From NCBI GenBank assembly GCA_947494675.1, contig CANLVP010000002.1:682001-746000 (forward strand): 64,000 bases of DNA, read 5' to 3'. The notes beneath the pieces are model-generated. The model made no database searches and was not told where the DNA came from. It saw nothing but the letters and a program-made list of their open reading frames with translations. A program made the translations under genes and the position numbers. The stretch is from an uncultured Paracoccaceae bacterium (GTDB lineage Bacteria; Pseudomonadota; Alphaproteobacteria; Rhodobacterales; Rhodobacteraceae). Numbering within the stretch: the stretch's first letter is position 1; each line of letters starts with the position of its first letter. This document shows positions 1-8,053 of this stretch, in pieces.

Positions 1-61
1 ATCCTTCATAGCCAATCGTCATGAGTTTTGTGGGTTGATCTGAATTCAGTTCATCAAACAT
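1..61 (-). CDS. DUF488 family protein, N-terminal fragment
   Basis: The reverse strand opens with ATG at 61..59 and reads MFDELNSDQPTKLMTIGYEG before the window ends. The TIGYEG stretch is the hallmark start of DUF488 proteins (usually TIGHS or TIGYEG followed by a helix), which are small proteins of uncertain function. A purine-rich GAGGCGG lies about 7 bases before the ATG. Only 20 residues are visible, so the family call rests on one motif. If correct, this gene closes the minus-strand run at the left edge. Confidence 0.5.
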   Translation of the reverse strand, partial: MFDELNSDQPTKLMTIGYEG

Positions 62-171
62 GTTTTCCGCCTCTACAATGATGGGGTATATCCCATTCCT
101 TTTGAATTAACCTAAGCCAATCGGCTTCCCGATAGCGATACATTGTTTGCCAATGCCAGCCTTACCAAGCG

Positions 172-441
172 TTATAGTGTCCCACGTGCATCATGGTCCA
201 TTTCTTGCATTTCCACCCACGCCATCAGTGTGGTCTTCCGTGCGCAGATCGTGGCCCCTTCCATGAAGAACGGGAAGGCTTGCTGGGCTTTCAGGGCATA
301 GACGCGCTTGGGGGTGGTGCTCATGAACGCAGCAATGGCCCCAGCGCCCCGTAGGACGTCCACAGACGCTGGCATGTCTGAAGGCGGGGTGGAATCATTA
401 CCGGACCCCAAACGGCGGCTTAACGGCCCGTGCGGCGTCAC
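172..441 (-). CDS. Small helix-turn-helix protein of phage-element type
   Basis: An 89-aa product whose core (residues about 30-82) reads like a short winged or MerR-type helix-turn-helix: an AGAIAAF helix, a TPKRVYAL recognition-like helix, then TICARKTTLMAWVEMQE. This is the pattern of the small DNA-binding proteins beside head genes in rhodobacterial prophage elements, where they act as regulators or terminase-associated factors. The listed start is GTG and overlaps the upstream gene by 44 bases; an internal ATG at 375..373 would remove the overlap and keep the whole domain. No strong ribosome-binding site precedes either start. The role is inferred from the motif only. Confidence 0.55.
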   Translation of the reverse strand: MTPHGPLSRRLGSGNDSTPPSDMPASVDVLRGAGAIAAFMSTTPKRVYALKAQQAFPFFMEGATICARKTTLMAWVEMQEMDHDARGTL

Positions 442-913
442 AGAATGAGTTCAGCGGGCGCATGTCCAAGCTGACTGTGTGATGGACCATAGCGTCCCCG
501 GCAAAGACTTTCCCGAACTGCATTAGAACCGTGTTGGAAGCCACCAGAAGGCCAAAGGGCGTTCCTTGGGTGGTGAGGGTCAGCCGCATGTCCACACCCA
601 CGTCAGGATTGTCTGACAGTCCCTTGATGGTGGTGGCAAGGACGTCGGCCAATGTGACCCGACCGGCAATGTCACCGGACGCTTCAATAAAGCGGCGCAA
701 GTCTGCCAGTTCGGCAATCCGTTCAGGATCAGACAAGCCAAGGCCCATAAACAAAAGCGCTGTCCGTTCTGGTGTGGCGTTAGGGATGTCCCGGCCTGTT
801 GCGGCGGGAAGTTGTCTCTTTGGTACAAAGGCTTCCCTGATTTTGGTCATACGGTTTTCATTTTGACCAAAACAAGTGGTCATTAGCTTTGTGGCTTGTA
901 TCAATGTTGGCAT
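398..913 (-). CDS. Hypothetical protein of the mobile element
   Basis: A 171-aa reading frame starting with ATG at 913 after a weak GGGG. I do not recognise the family. The protein is soluble-looking, with no signal peptide or membrane segment. Its middle (residues about 45-105) is helical and charged, and the C-terminal half has alternating hydrophobic residues (MRLTLTTQGTPFGLLVASN) suggesting beta structure. It overlaps the downstream helix-turn-helix gene, so the two are probably co-transcribed. Base composition matches the phage-like genes at 5.3-11.8 kb rather than the A+T-richer genes next to it, so it probably belongs to the same element. Confidence 0.6.
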   Translation of the reverse strand: MPTLIQATKLMTTCFGQNENRMTKIREAFVPKRQLPAATGRDIPNATPERTALLFMGLGLSDPERIAELADLRRFIEASGDIAGRVTLADVLATTIKGLSDNPDVGVDMRLTLTTQGTPFGLLVASNTVLMQFGKVFAGDAMVHHTVSLDMRPLNSFCDAARAVKPPFGVR

Positions 914-1331
914 CTGAACCCCACGTAGACCGAAGGTTTATGATACCAATTTATTCATACAAATCAGATTATTAGGAGCAAGATTCGACCTCTGGATGAC
1001 CAATCCCAATTATCGTAGAGACAGAGGGCATCTATAACCGCATCGATGATCGCCTTATCCTGATTGCAAGCATCAAAGGTCTGTTTTGAGCCCAAACTTA
1101 CCGAATGCCGCGACAAAAATAGATGTCCACTTTCAAGCCTTATAGACCGACAAACCCTTGACAGACCGCTATGAACAGCGGTGAACTAACCAGAATTGGT
1201 ATTTCTGCACCGGCCAAAGGTTTGTTGTTCGATGCCGAACGTTCAATACGCGCTATAGGTCATGGTCGGTAGCCACAAGACGACAATAGCACGTTTGTCG
1301 AATAGTTTTTTGGAATAGGCAAGAGATAGCT
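914..1331. other. Intergenic region between element genes, no gene supported
   Basis: About 420 bases between the divergent 171-aa gene and the pentapeptide-repeat gene. All frames are broken by stops, and I see no tRNA, terminator or clear promoter. It should contain the promoters of both flanking genes. The composition is A+T-richer than the flank to the left, and it could include decayed coding sequence, but no family is recognisable. Confidence 0.5.
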
Positions 1332-3323
1332 TTGAGTTCAATCGATCAACTAAACCGCCTGATTTCCAAAAGCAAGGCTGCGTGGCTTCTATCGCTTGGC
1401 GCATGTATTCCCACCGCGTTAGTTGCAGTGCAGACCGTTAGTTCAGACTTCTACATTTCGGACACTGAATTTGAGTTGCCCTACTTTAGCACTAGTGTCC
1501 CCACGCGGTTTTTCTTTGTCTTCATGCCCTTGTTGGTTTTCTCGTGCCATTTTTACTCAATGTATGCGCACTTCCGCATCAGTCGTGCGATTTCTGGCGT
1601 GTTGGCTAAAGGCGCAATTCTCACTGAAGAGATCATTCCATGGATCGTATCGGATACAGAAGTGTCCAGAAGAATGGATGAAGGAAATCCAACCGTCTCC
1701 ATCCTGTTGTTGTTTCTGACCTATTTTGTTGCTCCGCTGACAATTGCAATTTGCTGGTGGCAGTCTATGCCCGGGCGATCGCCTGCTACAACAGTCTTCT
1801 GCTTCATACTGTTTCTGGCGTCCGTCTACCTTTCGATCAGAAGGGATCGATTTTTTGGATCAATTCCTCGAGCAAAATGCAACAGGGGATATATGGACCT
1901 CATAGCGACCACTGTTCTCGTCGGGCTTGTGACTTATCTGTTGCTTCTGTCATTAGAGCGAACTCGTGGTATTGTTCGAATCTTTCATGACTTTCGACCA
2001 CTTTATGTCTCGCCGGACGGTGAATATGAAACCGACTGGGAAATGGTACAAAATAGGCGATGGTACGAAACGATTGCGAGGTGGCCTGACGACTTCAGAG
2101 TTGAGAATTCTGTGGTATGTAAATCAATATCTCTTACCGAAGATTTCTCTCTAGAAGGTTTCCTGCCGCTTTGTGGACTTTGGGGCTTGGCGAAAATTGA
2201 CCTATCAAATCTATCGATCATACCAACTGAATCAAAACCTGCTGACTACTCTAGAGAATACGAAGCGTCCCTCAGAGATTGGTGTAGCATAAACGATAAC
2301 AAAGAGTGCGCAGACAATGTAGAATTCTGGGAGGATTGGCAGGAGACCAGAAGCCAAGCCCTCGATGAATTGCCGATTGTCAATTGGTCAAATCTGGATT
2401 TGCGCGAAGTGGACCTTTCGGGCTCAAATCTTAGTGGTGTTGTGTTTGATGGATCACTTTTGAGCGGAGCTAGGTTCATCAACTCAACTGCAGAAGGTAC
2501 TAGTTTTAGGCATAGTGATATGAGAGGCGCAAAATTCTCTGATTCAAGTCTACAATTCGCTGATTTTGATGGTGCAAATGTATCAGGGAGCGAATTTTCG
2601 AATTCTAGAATGGAGGGAACAAATCTTCTAAGCGTTTTGGATGATGTAGAATTCATTGACACAAACCTCAGTCACTCTCGGTTTGCACCGCCTGACGGTA
2701 GAATCAACGGAGCAAGCTTCGTGCGCTCCTTGTTTCACTTTGTCGAGTTGAGTTTCATACGGTTCGAAGGATCACATTTTTCGGGAAACTCCATTAAGGG
2801 TTGGGACGTCTTTTCGATAGGACTGACCGACACTAACTTTAGCTGCACGGAAATCCTGCAATCTCGAATTACGGGTATTACAGTACACAATTCCACGCTG
2901 TCTTTTGTCTCAGATAAAGATTGGTGTCATGGCGTTTATGCCTCTAAATTGACCGACACCGAGCTCCAGTTTGATTCGATCACAAGTTCTGCCGTTCTTG
3001 GCGGAGTCGAAGATTACTATTTATTACCTGCAAGCATCAAAATTTCCGCGGCATGGGGCTCGGCATTTCGAAATATCGATCTATCGTTGATCGATGTTGA
3101 ACCGGATCTTTTTTATGATAATTTTGGGGACGGTAGCGTCGGAATTCCCGCTGACGTTACTAGGCCGTGTCATTGGCACGCTGGTTCCTATACGCAGTAT
3201 TGGGCATTCGTGCGAGCATGGGACGCGTGGTCAAGCAATAGTGAATTTGGTTCTCTTCCAGCAGAAATTACAGACTTTATCGGTGACCTTCATTTGTCCG
3301 AAGCCTACCGACAAGTTTGCTAA
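1332..3323 (+). CDS. Membrane-anchored pentapeptide-repeat protein
   Basis: A 663-aa protein with about five hydrophobic segments in the N-terminal third (roughly 17-36, 60-78, 121-143, 153-169, 188-208), a linker, and a pentapeptide-repeat helix from about residue 354 to 460 (LDLREVDLSGSNLSGVVFDG and following A(D/N)LXX-like units). The C-terminal 200 residues are less regular, with scattered repeat-like NFS and NID units. The only in-frame start is TTG at 1332, since a stop lies at 1287-1289; AAGAGA precedes it. The gene is visibly A+T-richer than most of the window and stands alone on the plus strand inside an otherwise minus-strand element, which suggests later acquisition. Pentapeptide helices usually mediate protein contact or DNA mimicry. 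The specific function is unknown; anti-phage cargo is one possibility. Confidence 0.75.
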   Translation: MSSIDQLNRLISKSKAAWLLSLGACIPTALVAVQTVSSDFYISDTEFELPYFSTSVPTRFFFVFMPLLVFSCHFYSMYAHFRISRAISGVLAKGAILTEEIIPWIVSDTEVSRRMDEGNPTVSILLLFLTYFVAPLTIAICWWQSMPGRSPATTVFCFILFLASVYLSIRRDRFFGSIPRAKCNRGYMDLIATTVLVGLVTYLLLLSLERTRGIVRIFHDFRPLYVSPDGEYETDWEMVQNRRWYETIARWPDDFRVENSVVCKSISLTEDFSLEGFLPLCGLWGLAKIDLSNLSIIPTESKPADYSREYEASLRDWCSINDNKECADNVEFWEDWQETRSQALDELPIVNWSNLDLREVDLSGSNLSGVVFDGSLLSGARFINSTAEGTSFRHSDMRGAKFSDSSLQFADFDGANVSGSEFSNSRMEGTNLLSVLDDVEFIDTNLSHSRFAPPDGRINGASFVRSLFHFVELSFIRFEGSHFSGNSIKGWDVFSIGLTDTNFSCTEILQSRITGITVHNSTLSFVSDKDWCHGVYASKLTDTELQFDSITSSAVLGGVEDYYLLPASIKISAAWGSAFRNIDLSLIDVEPDLFYDNFGDGSVGIPADVTRPCHWHAGSYTQYWAFVRAWDAWSSNSEFGSLPAEITDFIGDLHLSEAYRQVC

Positions 3324-3766
3324 AATGGTCATGATTTTCGATGCGAACAAGCGGATATACTTCGAGTTTTTGCTGAACATCGCCAAATTGCACCTTGTTC
3401 TGCGCGAAAACCGGCTTTGAAGAGCAAATCGAACCTACAACTTCAACGGCGGCTTTGTCCGCAGACAACCAGTTCGCGCTCGGCTCGATTTTGCACCTGC
3501 AGCGAGAGTCCGGATTGACGGACCGCACGACCGCCGTGGAATGGTACGGTGAATGGCCGGTAGTGCCGTCCCTGCAGGAGGCTGCTGCATATATTGGTCA
3601 AAATGCTGCAAATGATCTGGATGCGACCCGTCCTGTTGCCATGATTGCATCAAGAAACCTCCACGAACGATCGGACTTTTGAACGACGTTTTTGGCAGGG
3701 GCATTTGATTGTTATCAGAATCGAAGCCTTCTGGCGCACCAAAAAGCTGTTACGCCCCCCAGCCAG
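3324..3766. other. Intergenic, no gene supported
   Basis: About 440 bases separate the convergent pentapeptide-repeat and RusA-like genes. Several overlapping short open frames on both strands (for example 95 codons at 3395-3682 on plus) show no recognisable motif and lack ribosome-binding sites. I see no convincing hairpin terminator. It may contain a decayed gene, since the base composition at about 3420-3680 is closer to the host than to its neighbours. Confidence 0.4.
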
Positions 3767-4618
3767 TTACTTCCTTTTCGTTATACCAAGCTTTTTTTGC
3801 CAATTTTCTAGAGACTGATCTTTTTGAACCTTGAACGACTTTAAGAGCTCATACACCTTTTGCGATTTTTCGGCGTCGACCTCAGCAAGCTCGTCAACCG
3901 CGGCGCGCCACTTCCTAATTGGTACTAATTCGAATTGACCTTCTACCCTCGACTTATGAAATCCACGTGCAGCCGTATTGAAAAAGTTAGAAGAACGATA
4001 CGCCGTAATCTTGTCCATCCCGCTGTCACGCATTTTTGCCCGGATTTTGTTTGTAAAGTCAGTCATAGCATCGAGAATTAGAGGGCCCGCTATCCTGTCG
4101 GTATCTCCCTTTGGCACCGCGGAGCCGTTTTCCCAAACAAAGGTGCTTAACGGATACCAAAGACCGTTGGGCATCTCATATAGTGAAACATCTCTTAGCT
4201 GAAACTCATCAGGATGGCCCCTTATTTCTACATCGAACCATTCTTCCTCACCGTCGCTGCTGACCCAGTAAATGCCGAGGCTTTGTATCTGACAGTCATC
4301 TATCAATATGCCGCCTTGGCCTTTTAGACTGTCGAGGATACCTTTTGCATAATTATCGACATCAGCCGTGCTGTCCGTCTCACGAACCCGTTGTTCGTCC
4401 AGATAAAGTGTGATCTGCACTTTTACTTCGTCAGTAAAATAGTAGCTGCAACCGACGTCTTTCTGTACCTTCAAACGAAATTCTTCTCGTCGCTTCAGCT
4501 TTGCCGTGTGTGACACGGGTGGAAACTTAAACACGCCTCTCCATTCCCCGAAGAAAGGATTTGCACCGGCTGAAGCACCACGGCTTTCCGTGTGGAATGG
4601 CTCATCGGGTTCTTCCAT
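3767..4618 (-). CDS. RusA-like Holliday-junction resolvase family protein
   Basis: A 283-aa protein. Residues about 80-115 carry the RusA signature: an acidic DVDNYAKGILDSLKG block followed by an IDDCQIQSL block, corresponding to the aspartates that bind metal in RusA endonucleases that cut Holliday junctions in phage and prophage DNA. Canonical RusA is about 120 aa; here an N-terminal extension and about 150 C-terminal residues of unrecognised sequence are added. ATG at 4618 is preferred over the TTG at 4636 because AGGA lies 8 bases before it. The gene is A+T-rich like the rest of the insert. Nuclease function is inferred from the motif, and the tail could give a different role. Confidence 0.6.
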   Translation of the reverse strand: MEEPDEPFHTESRGASAGANPFFGEWRGVFKFPPVSHTAKLKRREEFRLKVQKDVGCSYYFTDEVKVQITLYLDEQRVRETDSTADVDNYAKGILDSLKGQGGILIDDCQIQSLGIYWVSSDGEEEWFDVEIRGHPDEFQLRDVSLYEMPNGLWYPLSTFVWENGSAVPKGDTDRIAGPLILDAMTDFTNKIRAKMRDSGMDKITAYRSSNFFNTAARGFHKSRVEGQFELVPIRKWRAAVDELAEVDAEKSQKVYELLKSFKVQKDQSLENWQKKLGITKRK

Positions 4619-4752
4619 TTGGATTTTCCTATCCAATCAACAAGATTAGTGGACCGAAGCTGTAACAAACGAAAACAACACTCCAACGAGGCTGAATCAA
4701 TTTTGCAGAACTGGATGTCCATCGTTTGCAAAAAAAATCGGCCATTCAATTC

Positions 4753-5028
4753 TCAGTTACCATGGCACGTTGTTTCCTGTTTTGGGCCCAAACTCTTTAC
4801 CAACTGTTGGACCTCAGTGAGACCTATTAAGTGCAGTCGAGCATCGGGAGGATCGGCCTTAAAAGACGCAACAACATTTCCGCCCAGCACCGTTGCGCTT
4901 GGCGCGTTATCGTCTCCCTTATGCGCCTTTTTCCAACCTTGCAAAGTAAACCTTTGACCTACATCAAATTGGTCTGTCCAGTTTTTGACGTACCTTATCT
5001 CGTCTTCGGTCACTTTAGCTCCCCTCAT
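4753..5028 (-). CDS. Hypothetical protein
   Basis: A 91-aa frame upstream of the RusA-like gene in the same orientation, 134 bases apart. It is hydrophilic with no signal peptide or membrane segment, and I do not recognise it. The start ATG at 5028 has no clear ribosome-binding site. A longer plus-strand frame over the same bases looks like a shadow: it has poor composition and no start signal. I keep this frame because its residue mix is protein-like (EDEIRYVKNWTDQFDVGQRF), but it could be spurious. Confidence 0.35.
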   Translation of the reverse strand: MRGAKVTEDEIRYVKNWTDQFDVGQRFTLQGWKKAHKGDDNAPSATVLGGNVVASFKADPPDARLHLIGLTEVQQLVKSLGPKQETTCHGN

Positions 5029-5253
5029 ATAGTTGTTGTAGCTAAAGCAATAGCACTATTTGCATTAAATGAACTCACTAGTGATAATAAACTACGAGCT
5101 AGTTTCAAAAATCGATACAACGCTAAATCTACTGCTCAAAGAAGCTGCCATTGCAGCAGCCACAGCCAATGCACACTCCGGCCGCACAGACGACGGTCTG
5201 GCAATGGTGTTTTGCCTAAAGCAGGAAGGCGGCATGGATCAAAGCTGCCGCCC
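5029..5253. other. Intergenic, element/insert junction
   Basis: An A+T-rich stretch between the hypothetical gene and the end of the phage-head block. Composition changes sharply near 5120-5150, with A+T-rich sequence to the left and host-like G+C-rich sequence to the right, which marks a likely junction between acquired cargo and the phage-derived backbone. No terminal repeat or transposase remnant is visible. Confidence 0.4.
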
Positions 5254-5499
5254 TCACTTCTCAATCGATGGCTCTTTGGCCAGTTGGATCACACGGGCCG
5301 CTGCAGGCTGGATCACGTCACCACCAACACGCTAACGCGCGTGGAACTTGACAGCGGACTTGGTTGCCAGCGTGTAAGGGTCACGCAAGACAGAAAGATC
5401 AACGCGGCTAACAATCCGGTAAGCGCGGGACATGTCGCCAATGCGGTCTTCCAGTTTCGTCATTTTAGCGTCCAGTTCGGGCGCGGTATCAAGTGCCAT
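5254..5499 (-). pseudogene. Short head-region gene interrupted by an in-frame amber codon
   Basis: An ATG at 5499, with AAGGGG 8-9 bases before it, opens 55 codons (MALDTAPELDAKMTKLEDRI and onward) ending in TAG at 5334..5332. The same frame then continues for 25 more plausible codons (RVGGDVIQPAAARVIQLAKE and onward) to TGA at 5256..5254. The start overlaps the 3' end of the prohead protease gene in another frame. The helical N-terminus resembles the opening of HK97-type capsid precursors, and the position is where the capsid gene normally sits, but the frame is far too short. Alternatives are a genuine 55-aa gene, or a CAG-to-TAG nonsense mutation in an 81-aa gene. Confidence 0.45.
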
Positions 5500-6038
5500 G
5501 TCATTGGCCCCTTAGTTGCGGCCTTCTGGGCCTTTGGTTGCGAGGCATCTGCCCCCTTCACATCCGTCACCACCGCCCCAGCGTTTGCCGGGAAGGTCAC
5601 AACGGAAATTTCCACAATTTCGATTTCGGTTAGCGTCCGGCCCCCACCGGGGCGCGGTTCCGCTGACAATGTGCGGTAGCCAATGGACAGGGCGTCCAGC
5701 GTCCCATCCTTTAGCTTGGCGTAGGCGTTGCGGGCGTCATCAGCGTCCAGTGACAGCTTGCCTTCCACCTGAAGCCCGTCACGGGTTTCCTTCAGGCTGA
5801 CCCACAGCCCAATGGCTTGGCCGGGATCATGCTGAAGAAGCATCTTCAGGCGTTTCCCAGACGCCTTGATGTTGTTCAGGGATGAGGTCATGGCACCGGG
5901 CGCGATCACGTCACCCTCAGCGTCCGGCTGGCCACCGTATGTGGCCGCAAGGCCCTTGATGAAACCGCTGTCCGGGTTCTGGAACTTCACTTCAACAGCA
6001 AGCTGTTCATAGGCGTCTTTAGTCAGGTCCTTGGGCAT
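5460..6038 (-). CDS. HK97-family prohead protease
   Basis: A 192-aa serine protease of the HK97 gp4 family, which matures phage capsid scaffolds. The fold's landmarks are in order: the GLAATYGGQPDAEGDVIAPG strand region near residues 29-48, the catalytic histidine H70 in LLQHDPGQAIG, the catalytic serine S118 in LSIGYR, and the acidic strand EIVEISVVTFPAN near 140. Length is normal for the family. It lies 18 bases downstream of the listed portal stop, and the repaired portal frame would overlap its start by about 20 bases. The C-terminal tail (PMTWHLIPRPNWTLK) overlaps the next short ORF and may not be part of the ancestral protein. Confidence 0.9.
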   Translation of the reverse strand: MPKDLTKDAYEQLAVEVKFQNPDSGFIKGLAATYGGQPDAEGDVIAPGAMTSSLNNIKASGKRLKMLLQHDPGQAIGLWVSLKETRDGLQVEGKLSLDADDARNAYAKLKDGTLDALSIGYRTLSAEPRPGGGRTLTEIEIVEISVVTFPANAGAVVTDVKGADASQPKAQKAATKGPMTWHLIPRPNWTLK

Positions 6039-6056
6039 TTGCCGCGCCTTCCATGT

Positions 6057-7193
6057 TCAAGGGCCGCAAGAAGTCATTCCCGCCCTGTTAGGGGCGCGGC
6101 TTTCCATCTGGCGGACTTCATTGCGGTTCAGAATTCCGGTGGTGACAGCCTTGGCAAAAGCTTCCATGCGGGCCGCAAGATCAGCGCGGGCAAGGTCATC
6201 TGTTAGGAATTCGGTGTATTTGCTGCCATCATCGGGCATCAGCTTCAGCGCGATTTCTTGCTGCCACATGACCAGATGGGGCAACATGGTGAACTGAAGG
6301 AACTGACGCCCAAGCTGTTCAGCGTTCTGGTGTGTCACCTGTTCCAGTTCCTGAAGCATGTGCAGCCGAACGCGGAACGCGCGGGCAATTTCTGCAATCT
6401 GGTGACGCCGCATTTCCAAGAACTGGGCGTCAATGTTGGACATCTGGACCGGAACATAAGACGCCCCGCTGTCCAGAATGGCGGTTCCCTTCTGTTCGCC
6501 AATGGCCCGCATTTGCGCGGCTGTCCGGCTCAAGGCTTCATCTGTCAGACCGTTCTGGAAGATCAGGATGCCACTGGGGCGTTGGCCCTTGGACGCAATC
6601 GCGGTCAGTTCCGCTTCCTGTGCCAAGGCCAAGGCGATGGCTTCACGGATTTGACTGATGACAGACAGCCCATGAAGGGCTTTCAAGTGCAGGACGTCGC
6701 GGTTGCCATAGTCCTTGTTTCCGCCACCGTTCAGCGTGACCCGGTAAGTGAGTTCGCCTGTGATGACGTCTTCATCCACGGACACAGACCGGGCTGTCAG
6801 CTTGCGCAAGTAGCGTGGCTGTTTGATCCCGTCCCGCTGGATCAGCGCATAGGCGTTCCCGTGCAACAAGACGTCAGATTGCATGTGGACTTTGAAGCCA
6901 TAAGCCGTGGTCCAGTCATTGGGACGCTTTGCCAACATGCGGTGAAGCGGTGACACGCGGTCGCGTTCCACAGACCCATCAGCCGCGCGGACGTTGACGT
7001 GAAGCGGAAGCTGGCCCACGGTTTCCGTGATGATCCGGGTGCAAGCCAAGACGGTAGACTGGCGTAGCGCGGTTTCAGCCGCGACGCTGATCCCATTGGA
7101 TGCGGCCCCTTGTGGGACAAGCATTTCCCAAAGACCGCGCGTGGCGTCCTTCTGTTCAACATCGAGGGCTTTGCGGGTGAAGGGCCAGACCAT
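6057..7193 (-). CDS. HK97-family phage portal protein, probable C-terminal frameshift
   Basis: A 378-aa portal protein, forming the ring at the capsid vertex through which DNA is packaged. Family features are clear: ALRQSTVLACTRIITETVGQ near residue 43, SPLHRMLAKRPNDWTT, GNAYALIQRDG, and LNRNEVRQMESRAPN near the end. After APN the frame reads into a foreign RAGMTSCGP and stops. Shifting the frame at about 6087 restores QGGNDFLRPLNMEG, the usual end of rhodobacterial portals, and runs to a TAA at 6021..6019 inside the protease start. This indicates loss of one C, or a sequencing error. The start ATG at 7193 overlaps the stop of the upstream gene (TGATG), so translation is coupled. Confidence 0.9.
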   Translation of the reverse strand: MVWPFTRKALDVEQKDATRGLWEMLVPQGAASNGISVAAETALRQSTVLACTRIITETVGQLPLHVNVRAADGSVERDRVSPLHRMLAKRPNDWTTAYGFKVHMQSDVLLHGNAYALIQRDGIKQPRYLRKLTARSVSVDEDVITGELTYRVTLNGGGNKDYGNRDVLHLKALHGLSVISQIREAIALALAQEAELTAIASKGQRPSGILIFQNGLTDEALSRTAAQMRAIGEQKGTAILDSGASYVPVQMSNIDAQFLEMRRHQIAEIARAFRVRLHMLQELEQVTHQNAEQLGRQFLQFTMLPHLVMWQQEIALKLMPDDGSKYTEFLTDDLARADLAARMEAFAKAVTTGILNRNEVRQMESRAPNRAGMTSCGP

Positions 7194-7498
7194 CAGATCA
7201 GACCCCCATCCACAAGGACATTCCCGTCACTGTCCACAAGGAACAGTTCGGACGCGCTGATCTGGACAAGGTTGAAAGTCACAGGACCATCCACGGGGTT
7301 GATCCAGACGCCTTCTTGTCCGCTATAGGTCGGGGACTTGGGCTGGCCCTGTGCGGCCATCAGAAGCGATGTCTGGGCATCCGCTGGAGCAGTGTTGCCA
7401 AAGGCCACACGGACGCGCCCATTGGCCCAGAAAACGACATGGGGACCCGCGCCAACTTGCGTCCATTTCTGGGCTGGAAGATCGGTCTTCACGATCAT
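7193..7498 (-). CDS. Hypothetical phage protein, beta-rich, paralogue of upstream gene
   Basis: A 101-aa protein between the 154-aa gene and the portal, overlapping both by a few bases (ATGA upstream, TGATG downstream), which marks a coupled head-gene operon. The sequence alternates hydrophobic and polar residues, suggesting beta structure. Its first half (QKWTQVGAGPHVVFWANGRV then SLLMAAQGQ) parallels the upstream protein (NTWTELGTGPMAIGLNRGRM then GYLHSAQGQ), so the two appear to be an ancient duplication. I do not know the family; an adaptor, decoration or tail-accessory role is possible. Confidence 0.7.
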   Translation of the reverse strand: MIVKTDLPAQKWTQVGAGPHVVFWANGRVRVAFGNTAPADAQTSLLMAAQGQPKSPTYSGQEGVWINPVDGPVTFNLVQISASELFLVDSDGNVLVDGGLI

Positions 7499-7959
7499 GA
7501 CGCAGCCGCCCAGAATTCAGCCATCTGACCGGGATGAGCGCCAAGCGACACGTGAATCCCGTTCTGGCTGTCAATCGGGTCATGGGTTACTTTGGCGATG
7601 GTCCCAACCACTTGCGTGGTGGGGTCTGGGACGTCCGCATAACGGGCAAAGACCAGCGTGGGTGTTTGCGGAGTTGATGCGCCCAGTGTGCGGCTGACAA
7701 GGATGACCGGGACTTCAGCTTCATCCACGGCCCGCGCCCAGACTTTGGTGGCCAGTGACACGCTGACAAGGCGCTGTTGACCTTGGGCGCTGTGCAAATA
7801 TCCAGCCCGGTCTTCCGTGAGCTGGGTGTCATCTGCAAAAATGAACATCCGTCCCCGGTTCAGGCCAATGGCCATGGGTCCAGTCCCAAGTTCGGTCCAA
7901 GTGTTCTGAACTGTTGCGGTAGTGGTGGGCAAAGCGGGCGTCCAAACTATGTTGGACAC
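7495..7959 (-). CDS. Hypothetical phage structural-type protein
   Basis: A 154-aa protein starting with GTG at 7959 and ending in an ATGA overlap with the next gene. No signal peptide, membrane segment or known motif. The first half resembles the 101-aa downstream protein (WTELGTGPMAIGLNRGRMF against WTQVGAGPHVVFWANGRVR), pointing to a duplicated beta-domain. Its place just before the portal gene is where terminase large subunit would normally lie. It is not a terminase, since there is no Walker motif or nuclease aspartates. The function is unrecognised. Confidence 0.65.
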   Translation of the reverse strand: MSNIVWTPALPTTTATVQNTWTELGTGPMAIGLNRGRMFIFADDTQLTEDRAGYLHSAQGQQRLVSVSLATKVWARAVDEAEVPVILVSRTLGASTPQTPTLVFARYADVPDPTTQVVGTIAKVTHDPIDSQNGIHVSLGAHPGQMAEFWAAAS

Positions 7960-8053
7960 CCATTCGTCACAAGGAATTCAGCCCTTCAAAAGCCCGATTG
8001 CCTGAATGTCCCTGTTCTTCCCTATCCTTGCCGATATTTCCCCAAATTTCCCG

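Noticed and set aside
3395-3682. 95-codon plus frame between the pentapeptide-repeat and RusA-like genes
   Set aside because: No ribosome-binding site or recognisable family; competing frames on the minus strand are equally open.
4831-5679. 282-codon plus frame across the element junction
   Set aside because: It crosses a composition boundary and the protease 3' end, with no start signal or motif.
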